DNA from: Fen-1077 sp964462865
Lineage (GTDB): Bacteria > Chloroflexota > Dehalococcoidia > Dehalococcoidales > RBG-16-60-22
Assembly (NCBI GenBank): GCA_964462865.1
Contig: CAYWZO010000060.1
Span: 1 to 10,278, forward strand
DNA: 10,278 bases
Direction: 5' to 3'
Part shown: positions 1-6,900 of the stretch, piece by piece
Layout: each line of letters begins with the position of its first letter
Position numbering within the stretch: position 1 is the stretch's first letter
Translations under genes and position numbers: made by a program
Notes under the pieces: model-generated
What the model was told of the DNA's origin: nothing
Databases searched by the model: none
Seen by the model: only the letters and a program-made list of their open reading frames with translations

Positions 1-1283
1 CCGCCCAGCAGGTAGTTGATGGTCTCGTGGCTGAAACCGGCAATCTGGTCGGTTTGCTGGTCGGGGATGTGAATATTCCCCTTCCGGTTGGGGAAGTTCT
101 CAATGGCTGTCTTAACTATCTCACGGGCCGATTTCAGGGCGTCGTGCTCGTCAAATTCTATATGCAGAGCCCCCGTGATTTTGGCTTTGGGGGAGGTGGT
201 GATGATTTTGGTGTGGTAGCACTCGGCCACGGTTTGTATGGACTGCATAATGCACTGTACGTCCACCACCATGGCATCCACCGCCCCGGTGACTATGGCC
301 AGTTCCTGCTGCAGGAAGTTCCCGGCGATAGGCACCCCGTGACGCATCAGTATCTCGTTGGCCGTGCAGCACATGCCGGACAGGTTTATCCCCTTGGCCC
401 CCTTGGACTCGGCCAATTTAATCATCTCCGGCTCATTGGCCGCGGCGACAATCATCTCGGAGAGCAGCGGCTCGTGGCCGTGAATGACGATATTTACCTC
501 GTCCTCTTTGAACACCCCCAGGTTTGCCTTGCCCAGTATCGGTGCCGGCGTGCCGAAGAGGATATCCTGAAGCTCGGTGGCAATCATGCTGCCGCCCCAG
601 CCGTCACCTATGGCCGCTCTCACTCCCTGTTTGAGCAGGTTCTGGTAGTCCTGGTCGACGCCGATGTGGGTACGGTGCATGATCTCCACAATCTCTCTGT
701 CTATGCCCCGCGGGGCGATGCCCTGCTGCCGCCACAGCTCCTGGCGCTTCAGCGGGGCCTTTCGCAGGGTTATAAGCTCGCCCTCCTGCTTACCGAATTC
801 GGCCAGGGCCTTTTCACCGATGTCAACGGCTATCTCACTGTTGCTGCGTTCGCCGATTTCAATACCCCAGTCCAGCGCCAGCTGCAGCAGCTTCTGCTCG
901 TCTTTTATCTGGTAGCCCGGTGCCTCTCCTCTGGCTACGGCCAGGAAGAGTTCGGCCACACCCCGGCCGTGGTCGGAATGGGCCGAGGCCCCGCCGGCTA
1001 TCATGCGGATAAAGTTGCGGGCGGCGATGGTCTCGGCGGTAGCGCCGCAGATGCCCCGTCTCTTCAGTTTATCTTCCGGTGTTTCCTCCTTACCTTTGGG
1101 CAGGGGTACCCGGCAGGGCCCCATCCCGCAGTGCTTGCAGCAGCTTCCCACGGAACCGATGGGGCAGGGCTTCATTGCTTCAGCCCTATCAAAGGCGGTA
1201 TTAACCCCGTCTCTGGCTGCTTTTTCTATCAGTTCCAGAGTTGCTTGATCAGCGCTTTTAGTGGTCTTTTCTTCTTCTGCCAT
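1..1283 (-). CDS. cooS: Ni-dependent carbon monoxide dehydrogenase catalytic subunit, C-terminus cut by window edge
   Basis: Interconverts CO2 and CO at a Ni-Fe-S C-cluster in the cytoplasm. In this context it is most likely the CODH (AcsA) half of CODH/acetyl-CoA synthase. The reading frame is open from the ATG at 1283 to the left edge: 427 complete codons of a family usually about 630-670 long. Seen: Cys40 and Cys48 (D-cluster pattern), Cys49, Cys52, Cys57 and Cys79 (B-cluster pattern, GSCCKHCGMGPC then GICGA), the His pair in AHSDHG (102, 105), the C-cluster ligand His270 in HGHEP, the GMCCT cysteines (305/306) and Cys344 in DVQC. By comparison with Carboxydothermus CooSII, three further C-cluster cysteines should lie beyond the edge. 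The start follows acsD by 15 bases and has a GAGGT ribosome site. It is the bacterial CooS/AcsA type, not the archaeal CdhA type. No frameshift was found on manual translation. Confidence 0.96.
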   Translation of the reverse strand, partial: MAEEEKTTKSADQATLELIEKAARDGVNTAFDRAEAMKPCPIGSVGSCCKHCGMGPCRVPLPKGKEETPEDKLKRRGICGATAETIAARNFIRMIAGGASAHSDHGRGVAELFLAVARGEAPGYQIKDEQKLLQLALDWGIEIGERSNSEIAVDIGEKALAEFGKQEGELITLRKAPLKRQELWRQQGIAPRGIDREIVEIMHRTHIGVDQDYQNLLKQGVRAAIGDGWGGSMIATELQDILFGTPAPILGKANLGVFKEDEVNIVIHGHEPLLSEMIVAAANEPEMIKLAESKGAKGINLSGMCCTANEILMRHGVPIAGNFLQQELAIVTGAVDAMVVDVQCIMQSIQTVAECYHTKIITTSPKAKITGALHIEFDEHDALKSAREIVKTAIENFPNRKGNIHIPDQQTDQIAGFSHETINYLLG

Positions 1284-1298
1284 TTCTTTTTACCTCGC

Positions 1299-2246
1299 TT
1301 ATTTTGCAGTCAGGTCTGCCATCATTTCCCTGACCAGTTTTATTGCTTCTGGGTGTCTCATGATTAACACGTCGGCCCCCGCCAGGAGTAGGACCAGGGC
1401 TGACATGGCCTCCAGCAGGATGCCCCGCTTCCCGGCATCACCCATTTTAGGGTCGTCTTTTTCGGATATCTTGGCCTCTTTGGTCTTCCAGGCTTCCTTG
1501 GCGATATTGCAAATGATGGGGAACTGGAGCTTGGTGTCCTGCTGGGTCAAGGCAGCCATCCTCATTCTCTCCATCACCGAGTAACAGTACTCGATGCCGT
1601 AGCCGATGCAGCTGACGGTGGGATCGATGACCAGCAGGTTGTCCGGGACGCCGAGATTGCCTAGCAGGATGTTGAGCTGCTTGGCCAGGTTGATATCGAT
1701 CGGCGTTGAAGCAACTACGGTGTGCTTATAGCCGATGGCGGCGGCACCGATTTTCTTGTGGTCGGCTTCCTCCACCGGCCCCAGAATCAGGCTCTTGTCC
1801 TGACAGAGCTCGGCGATAGCCCGTAGGGCCTCGGTATCTTTGTCATGGTTAGCTGTGCCCCAAACCATCAGCGGCACATCGATGGCGTCGGCCACTTTTT
1901 TGGCCACCTGGGCGGCTTCATCCGCCGGGCGGTTATGGCCGTTAGGGTCGGTGCTCAAGAGCTGGAGGCAAATCATCTCCGCCCCATAGTCTTTAATGCA
2001 TTTCTGTGCCCAGGCTGCGGGGTCGCTGGCAACGTCGGCAAACGGCTCCAGTGCAGCCGCTGGCCATTCCTCCGGTGCCATGTCATAGACCTCCATGGCT
2101 ATCTTGGGCAGGTTTGGCATCTGACCCTCGAAGAGATAGAACGGATATGATGTTTCACCGCCGACGGTTACCGCTTTATCTCCCTTGCCCAGTTTTATCT
2201 CTTTTATCTTGCCGCTATACGCTGTCTTGGGAATTTCGAGTGCCAT
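1299..2246 (-). CDS. acsD: Corrinoid iron-sulfur protein small subunit (acetyl-CoA decarbonylase/synthase delta)
   Basis: Small subunit of the corrinoid Fe-S protein, which with AcsC takes the methyl group from methyl-THF and passes it to acetyl-CoA synthase. At 315 residues it is close to the roughly 320 of Moorella AcsD, and I recognise the family along its whole length. Landmarks: the N-terminal VGGETSYPFYLFEG segment (about 28-41), WAQKCIKDYGAE (79-90), SPLDIN-like STPIDINLAKQLNILL (about 180-195), DPTVSCIGYGIEY followed by MERMRM (208-229), and the C-terminal LLLAGADVLIMRHPEA. It forms a TIM-barrel and has no Fe-S cluster cysteines of its own. The ATG is preceded by AAGGAGGG five to six bases upstream. 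It lies between the 72-residue ORF and cooS with gaps of 14 and 15 bases, so co-translation in one operon is likely. The usual partner acsC is not adjacent and may lie beyond the left edge. Confidence 0.95.
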   Translation of the reverse strand: MALEIPKTAYSGKIKEIKLGKGDKAVTVGGETSYPFYLFEGQMPNLPKIAMEVYDMAPEEWPAAALEPFADVASDPAAWAQKCIKDYGAEMICLQLLSTDPNGHNRPADEAAQVAKKVADAIDVPLMVWGTANHDKDTEALRAIAELCQDKSLILGPVEEADHKKIGAAAIGYKHTVVASTPIDINLAKQLNILLGNLGVPDNLLVIDPTVSCIGYGIEYCYSVMERMRMAALTQQDTKLQFPIICNIAKEAWKTKEAKISEKDDPKMGDAGKRGILLEAMSALVLLLAGADVLIMRHPEAIKLVREMMADLTAK

Positions 2247-2260
2247 TGTCCCTCCTTTCT

Positions 2261-2479
2261 TCAGGCCGGATTCTTCCTTTTTTCGCTGCCGAACCAGTCG
2301 TCGCTGTACCAGTAGCGTTCGCCGGACTTCAGATATTTGAGTTTCTCGTCCCGGCTTTCCAGTTTCTGGCGCCAGCGGCCGGTTTCTTCTCCTAGCGGCT
2401 CGCCGGCTTCGTAGGTTTCTGCTAGGATGTCCATCTGGCCGCGGCCGGGCGCGTCCTTTTTGACAGTTTTGTAATCCAT
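2261..2479 (-). CDS. Unrecognised 72-residue protein inside the acetyl-CoA pathway operon
   Basis: I do not recognise this family. It is very likely a real gene: a strong ribosome site (GAGGAGGG just before the ATG at 2479), position in a tightly packed operon (31 bases after folD, 14 before acsD), and no other gene on either strand that would explain the space. The product is soluble, strongly charged, without cysteine, signal peptide or membrane segment. It begins MDYKTVKKDAPGRGQMD, has a central Glu/Arg/Lys-rich stretch that could be helical (about 28-52), and ends with an aromatic patch, GERYWYSDDWFGSEK (53-67), then a basic tail. The aromatic-acidic end could be a binding surface for a larger partner, but that is inference only. 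It could be a small subunit, chaperone or linker for the CODH or corrinoid protein. Confidence 0.75.
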   Translation of the reverse strand: MDYKTVKKDAPGRGQMDILAETYEAGEPLGEETGRWRQKLESRDEKLKYLKSGERYWYSDDWFGSEKRKNPA

Positions 2480-2510
2480 ATACCCTCCTCTTTTTTTCTT
2501 TAGAGACGGA

Positions 2511-3395
2511 TTATTTAAAGCCGGCCGCCACCTTGGCGGCTCTGACCGTATTCAGCATCAACATAATATTCGTCATCGGCCCGGTGCCGCCGGGGACGGG
2601 TGTAATCATCCCCGCCACCTTGACCGCTTCTTCGAAGTCCACATCCCCTACCATTTTATCGCCCACAAAGTTCACGCCGAAGTCGATGACTATCGCCCCT
2701 GGCTTTATCCAGTCGCCCTTAATCATATTGGCTTTCCCCACGGCGGCGCAGAGGATATCCGCCGTCCGGCACATACCGGGCAGGTCTGCCGTTTGTGAGT
2801 GGCATACCGAGACGCTGGCGTTTTCCCGCAAGAGCAGGAGGGCCATAGGTTTACCGACGATGTTTGACCGCCCTACGACGATGGCGTGTTTCCCCTGAAG
2901 ATTGACATTATTGCGTTTGAGGATTTCCATGCCGCCCGCCGGGGTTGCCGGCACGAAGAACGGCCCGACCATCGGCGGGCGTCCGGCAGGTGCCGCCTGC
3001 GCGAGGCGTCCGGTATTTACCGGGTGCACCCCGTCCACATCTTTTTCCGGGGACAGGGCCTCTTTAACGGCGGCTTCGTCGATTCCTTTAGGTAGAGGCT
3101 CCTGCACCATGATTCCGTGCACTGATTTGTCAGCATTGAGCTTCGCTACCAGCTCCACGATTTCTTTTTGAGGAGCACTGTCCGGGAGAGTATGAAGCTT
3201 GAATCCCAGCCCACGCCCTCCGAGCGCTTTTTCCAGGGCGTTGGCGTAGCTGACTGACGCAGGGTCTTCCCCCGCCCTGACTACGGCGGCCATCGGCGCG
3301 TAACCGTAGGCTTTCACGAATTCCTGGACGTCGGCTTCTATCTCCGCCCGCATTGATTTGGCCAGTTCGCTGCCGCTTAATATTACTGCGCTCAT
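2511..3395 (-). CDS. folD: Methylene-THF dehydrogenase of the FolD family with altered active site
   Basis: Reduces methenyl-THF to methylene-THF with a nicotinamide cofactor. Most FolD proteins also carry the cyclohydrolase step. Length 294 is near the usual 280-300. The N-terminal catalytic domain covers about 1-125, with Tyr50, VQEPLP (Gln98) and KDVDG (Asp121). The Rossmann domain has GRSNIVGKP (about 174-182), then GDWIKPGAIVID and the closing TPVPGGTGPMT. Ungapped comparison with E. coli FolD gives the same numbers for Tyr50, Gln98 and Asp121, but the catalytic Lys54 is Leu (codon CTG at 3234-3236, read on the minus strand). The usual VQLPLP is VQEPLP, PCTP is PATP, and the loop before it (about 132-148) is some nine residues longer. 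I infer a dehydrogenase with weak or no cyclohydrolase activity, compensated by fchA immediately upstream (29-base gap). The ATG has AAGGAG ten bases upstream. Confidence 0.94.
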   Translation of the reverse strand: MSAVILSGSELAKSMRAEIEADVQEFVKAYGYAPMAAVVRAGEDPASVSYANALEKALGGRGLGFKLHTLPDSAPQKEIVELVAKLNADKSVHGIMVQEPLPKGIDEAAVKEALSPEKDVDGVHPVNTGRLAQAAPAGRPPMVGPFFVPATPAGGMEILKRNNVNLQGKHAIVVGRSNIVGKPMALLLLRENASVSVCHSQTADLPGMCRTADILCAAVGKANMIKGDWIKPGAIVIDFGVNFVGDKMVGDVDFEEAVKVAGMITPVPGGTGPMTNIMLMLNTVRAAKVAAGFK

Positions 3396-3424
3396 CTTTA
3401 AGAATCTCCTTTTACATCAATGGA

Positions 3425-4057
3425 TTAAAGTTTACTCGCCACGAGTTCGTAAATTTCATCGCGCAGGGCCGGTTTGCCTTGAAGCAGGGCGTCCAGTTTA
3501 TTCCGGGTCTCGCTGACATACCGGGCGTCTTTTATCCAACCGAGATTGATGAGAACGTTCAGCGCCGCGCTTCTCAAGCCGGCCTCGGCCATCAATATCC
3601 CGACACCGACGTCGCTGACCGCGTTGATATTGCCTTTTTCGGCCACCGGGCGGCACAGCTCCATGACGGCAACACACGCTTCCGCGACGTGTAGCGGCAC
3701 ATCGGCGGCGGCTTTGAGGTCGCGGTCCATGGCCTTAGCGCGGGCGTTCTTCTGTTCCTCGGTGTCGCGGGGCATCTTCATCGTCTGAGAAAGCTTGGTA
3801 TAAACCACGACGTCCTCTTCGAGCCGGTCGGCGAGTTTTTTACGCAGGCTTTCGGACTTTTCCAGCAATGCTTTAATATCGGTCTGGACACTGGCATATT
3901 TTTCTTTGCCGATGGTTAGATTATTGACCATGCTGATTAAGGCCGCGCCGAGGGCCCCGGCCAGGGCGGCCACGCTGCCACCACCCGGCGCCGGTGCGGA
4001 ACTGGCTAGTTCATTTAGAAAGGATACTACCGGTTTTTCGGTTAGTTTTTCAGACAT
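3425..4057 (-). CDS. fchA: Methenyl-THF cyclohydrolase, FchA / cyclodeaminase family
   Basis: Interconverts formyl-THF and methenyl-THF, the second step of the methyl branch after Fhs. The 210-residue product is a stand-alone member of the formiminotransferase-cyclodeaminase family, usually 200-215 long. Seen: the signature SAPAPGGGSVAALAGALGAAL near the N-terminus (20-40), the following MVNNLTIGKEKY, then the helical core with VPLHVAEACVAVMEL (about 120-135) and AEKGNINAVSDVGVG (about 139-153). The formiminotransferase domain of the fused animal enzyme is absent, as expected for FchA. The ATG at 4057 has AAGGAG seven bases upstream. Stand-alone fchA next to folD is also known from clostridial acetogen clusters. 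Here it probably replaces the cyclohydrolase function that this FolD seems to lack. A cyclodeaminase acting on formimino-THF is the alternative, but the neighbours argue against it. Confidence 0.9.
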   Translation of the reverse strand: MSEKLTEKPVVSFLNELASSAPAPGGGSVAALAGALGAALISMVNNLTIGKEKYASVQTDIKALLEKSESLRKKLADRLEEDVVVYTKLSQTMKMPRDTEEQKNARAKAMDRDLKAAADVPLHVAEACVAVMELCRPVAEKGNINAVSDVGVGILMAEAGLRSAALNVLINLGWIKDARYVSETRNKLDALLQGKPALRDEIYELVASKL

Positions 4058-4117
4058 TATTTTCTCCTTTTATAGCTCTCTTTATGACCCGGCTATTTTA
4101 CAATTTCCCGCCCGGTA

Positions 4118-4891
4118 TTACTTCGGCGCACCTGTCTTGCTTACTAGCCTCTCCATTAGTTCGTTGACCGCTTTCACTGCTGCGGACGTGTCCGGCAGGT
4201 CATACAGCGGTTTCTGTTCCAGGTCATAGCGCTTGAGGTCTTCGTCCGCGGGGATGACGGCGGCAGGCGCTATGACCAGCCGCTTCATCTCCTGTTCCAG
4301 CAGCGGGTCTATCTCCCCGGGGACAAGGTTCAGGATGATAGATTCCCTTTTTACTACCAGTTTAAGTTCTTTTATCAGGTCGCGGATGCGGGCCACGGCC
4401 CGCAGGCCTTTGACCGAATGGTCGGATACCAGCAGCATTTCATCAATGTTCTGCGTGGTGCGGCGGCTGAGATGCTCCATGCCGGCCTCGTTATCCATGA
4501 CCACATAATCGTAGTTTTTCGACCATTCATCAATGAGCTTCCGGATAACGACGTTGGGATAGCAATAGCACTCCGGGCCCTCGCCGCGGCCCATGGTAAT
4601 CAGGTCGAGCTCCTGGCTTTCGGTTATCGCCAGGTTGAGCTGGTACTCCAGATAGCCTTCCTTGGTCATGCCGGGCGGAATATTGAGCTTCTCCCCCTGG
4701 AACTCGTTCAGAATCCGCCCGACCGTCTGCCTGACTTCCAGGCCGAGGTTTTCGGCCAGATTGGAGTTCGGGTCGGCATCCACCGCCAGTACTATCCCCA
4801 GTTTGTTTTTCAGCAGGTAGCGGATAATCAAACTGGTTACCGAGGTCTTCCCGGTGCCGCCCTTACCGGCAATAGCAATATTTACGCTCAA
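4118..4891 (-). CDS. cooC: CooC/AcsF-type nickel-insertion ATPase (first paralogue, TTG start)
   Basis: MinD/ArsA-type dimeric P-loop ATPase that helps insert nickel into CODH or acetyl-CoA synthase. Length 257 matches CooC (about 250-260). Seen: the deviant Walker A GKGGTGKT at 9-16 with its signature lysine, AVDADPNSNLAENLG (36-50), the metal-binding CxC motif at Cys108/Cys110 (ECYCYPN), and DNEAGMEHLSRRTT (133-146), the Walker B/switch II region of this family. The start is TTG at 4891, chosen because it directly precedes the first beta strand and has AAGGA seven bases upstream. It sits between fhs (95-base gap) and fchA (60-base gap), away from cooS, yet in the same operon direction. It differs clearly from the second paralogue at 6901-7692. 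Whether its client is CooS or AcsB cannot be told from the sequence. Confidence 0.9.
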   Translation of the reverse strand: MSVNIAIAGKGGTGKTSVTSLIIRYLLKNKLGIVLAVDADPNSNLAENLGLEVRQTVGRILNEFQGEKLNIPPGMTKEGYLEYQLNLAITESQELDLITMGRGEGPECYCYPNVVIRKLIDEWSKNYDYVVMDNEAGMEHLSRRTTQNIDEMLLVSDHSVKGLRAVARIRDLIKELKLVVKRESIILNLVPGEIDPLLEQEMKRLVIAPAAVIPADEDLKRYDLEQKPLYDLPDTSAAVKAVNELMERLVSKTGAPK

Positions 4892-4986
4892 TACTCTATC
4901 CTTAAATCAGTCCTTTGCAACTCCCCTTATTTAATTGTAACAGGCTGGGTCTATATTGTTAAATTTTTCTGTTTCCCGGCTGTTTT

Positions 4987-6750
4987 TTAGAAAAGCCCGC
5001 TGACTTTGCCGGTGCTGGTGTCCACGTCAATCCGGCGGAAGGCCGGGTCGGACGAGGTGCCCGGCATCAGGCTGATATCACCGGCGCAGGGGCAGAGGAA
5101 CTTGGCGCCGGAATAGATGAGCACGTCGCGGATAGGCAGCATCCAGCCCTTGGGTACGCCCTTGAGGGTCGGGTCGTGGGTTAGGGACAGGTGTGTCTTG
5201 ACCATCATGGTGGCGTACTCATCGTATTTCGGGTCAGCCTCGAAGGCCTTGGCCTTTTCCGTGGCGACAGCGTTCCAGGAAACCCCGTCGGCCCCGTAGA
5301 CCTCTTTGGCAATCTTTTCCACTCTCTGGCGCAACTTCATCTCATTAGGATAGAGGAACTTGAACTCGGACTCATTATTACAGGCGTCAACGACGGCATC
5401 CGCCAGCTCCAGGGCACCATCGCCGCCATCGGCCCAGTGCGTGGAGAGGGCGCAGCGCGCGCCGGCCGCCTCGGCGGCCTTCCTTACCAGGGCTATTTCT
5501 TCCTTGGTATCGGTGTGGAAGGCATTGATGCAAACCACGGGATTGATGCCTGACTTGCGGATAACGCCGATGAGGTGCAGCATGTTGGGCAGGCCTTTTT
5601 CCACCAGGCCGACATCCGACTTGGTATAGGCCTCTGGCAGCGGGATGCCAGCAACTACCTTGGGACCGCCGCCGTGCATCTTCAGGGCGCGGATGGTGGT
5701 GGTGAGCACGGAAACGTGGGGCTTGAGGCCGCTGTAACGGCACTTGACGTTCCAGAACTTCTCGAAGCCGATATCGGCGGCGAAGCCGCTTTCGGTGACA
5801 TGGTAATCAAACATCTTGAGGCCGATGCGGTCGGCGATGATGGAAGACTGGCCGACGGCGATATTGGCGAACGGTCCGGCGTGCACCATGCAGGGCTGGT
5901 ACTCCACCGTGCACATGAGGGAGGGATTGATGGTATTGCGCATCCAGGCGGTCATGGCACCGCCGACTTCCAGGTCGCCGGTGGTTATCGGTTTTCCCTT
6001 CTTATCATAAGCCAGGGTGATTTCGTCCATCCTCTTGCGCAGGTCGGCCAGGTCGGTGACGATGGAAAGCATGGCCATCAACTCGGAACTGACGGCGATA
6101 CCGAACTTGGACTGCATGGTAAAGCCGTCCATGCGCCCGCCGAGGCCGATGACGATATTGCGCAGGCTCTGGGCGCAGAAGTCCATAATCCAGCCGAACT
6201 CCACCCGCGTCGGGTCGATATTCAGGCGGCGCATGCGGGTGAGACGTTGCAATTGTTCATCGTCGTAATTACGCTCGTGCTGCATCCTGGCGGTCAGGGC
6301 TATCATAGCTAGGTTATGTGCGTTCATGATATCGTTAATATCACCGGTGAGTCCCATGGAGAACTCGGTCATCGGGATGAGCAGGGCGTTGCCGCCGCCA
6401 GCCGCCGTCCCCTTGATATTCATCGTAGGACCGCCCGAGGGCTGTCGGATACAGCCACCCGCCTTCAGGCCCCGCTTGCCCAGGCCTTCCAGGATACCCA
6501 TTGCGGTGGTACTTTTACCCTCGCCCAGCGGCGTGGGTGTTATCGCGGTGACCTCGATGTACTTTCCGTCTTTCTTATCTTTGAGACGGTCGATAATCTT
6601 CAAAAAATCGAGTTTGGCGATTCTCCCGAAGGGGAGAATCTCATTTTTTTCCAGTCCCAGCTTCTCCCGCCACTCATCCGGGGTCGGCATATTGACTTCG
6701 GCCGCCTCGGAGATTTGCCAGTCCTTCATTTTGACAGCATCGTAAGCCAC
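4987..6750 (-). CDS. fhs: Formate-tetrahydrofolate ligase, eukaryote-like variant (GTG start)
   Basis: ATP-dependent activation of formate to 10-formyl-THF, the entry step of the methyl branch. The 587-residue product is longer than the usual bacterial 556. P-loop TPTPLGEGKSTT at 71-82; IRQPSGGPTMNIKGTAAGGG at 101-120; LTGDINDI; then an extra segment before NIDPTRVEFG; LRNIVIGLGG; VHAGPFANIA; CRYSGLKPH; ALKMHGGGP; NAFHTDT; THWADGGDGAL; KTHLSLTHDP; and the end LMPGTSSDP...GKVSGLF. Several of these (P-loop, HAGPFANIA, CRYSGL, ALKMHGGGP, KTHLSL, the terminal GLF) match the synthetase domain of animal C1-THF synthase from memory better than Moorella Fhs. The usual GIKGGAAGGG is NIKGTAAGGG. The start is GTG at 6750 with GGAGG seven bases upstream. 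It is preceded by a 150-base gap holding a hairpin. Confidence 0.96.
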   Translation of the reverse strand: MAYDAVKMKDWQISEAAEVNMPTPDEWREKLGLEKNEILPFGRIAKLDFLKIIDRLKDKKDGKYIEVTAITPTPLGEGKSTTAMGILEGLGKRGLKAGGCIRQPSGGPTMNIKGTAAGGGNALLIPMTEFSMGLTGDINDIMNAHNLAMIALTARMQHERNYDDEQLQRLTRMRRLNIDPTRVEFGWIMDFCAQSLRNIVIGLGGRMDGFTMQSKFGIAVSSELMAMLSIVTDLADLRKRMDEITLAYDKKGKPITTGDLEVGGAMTAWMRNTINPSLMCTVEYQPCMVHAGPFANIAVGQSSIIADRIGLKMFDYHVTESGFAADIGFEKFWNVKCRYSGLKPHVSVLTTTIRALKMHGGGPKVVAGIPLPEAYTKSDVGLVEKGLPNMLHLIGVIRKSGINPVVCINAFHTDTKEEIALVRKAAEAAGARCALSTHWADGGDGALELADAVVDACNNESEFKFLYPNEMKLRQRVEKIAKEVYGADGVSWNAVATEKAKAFEADPKYDEYATMMVKTHLSLTHDPTLKGVPKGWMLPIRDVLIYSGAKFLCPCAGDISLMPGTSSDPAFRRIDVDTSTGKVSGLF

Positions 6751-6846
6751 GTAATAACCTCCTTATATATTTTTATTGCTTAACTGCGCTGTGATTTACT
6801 TTCATAAAATTACTGAAGAGGTATCAGAAGATATACTATATGACCA

Positions 6847-6868
6847 GACTGGCCATGCCTAGCCAGTC
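6847..6868. other. Perfect 7-bp hairpin in the leader before fhs
   Basis: GACTGGC (6847-6853) and GCCAGTC (6862-6868) with an 8-base loop, between the first CooC-type gene and fhs. On the minus-strand RNA it lies 33 bases after the stop codon and about 100 bases before the fhs start. No run of U follows, so a standard intrinsic terminator is unlikely; RNA processing, attenuation or protein binding are alternatives. The rest of the 150-base gap is AT-rich, with no promoter I would defend. Confidence 0.45.
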
Positions 6869-6900
6869 GCTTAATATCCTGTCTATTGACCTTTCTAGTG

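Noticed and set aside
27..1367. Long plus-strand open frame of 446 codons
   Set aside because: It lies opposite cooS, which carries all expected cluster ligands. The plus-strand translation shows no family motif and is a GC-driven shadow.
4939..4984. Possible terminator or hairpin between fhs and the first cooC paralogue (AACAGGCTGGG with CCCGGCTGTT)
   Set aside because: The stem has two mismatches in ten and a loop of about 25 bases, with no U run in the right place; too weak to call.
5575..6312. Plus-strand open frame of 245 codons
   Set aside because: Fully antisense to fhs, whose motifs continue through the whole stretch; no ribosome site or recognisable domain.
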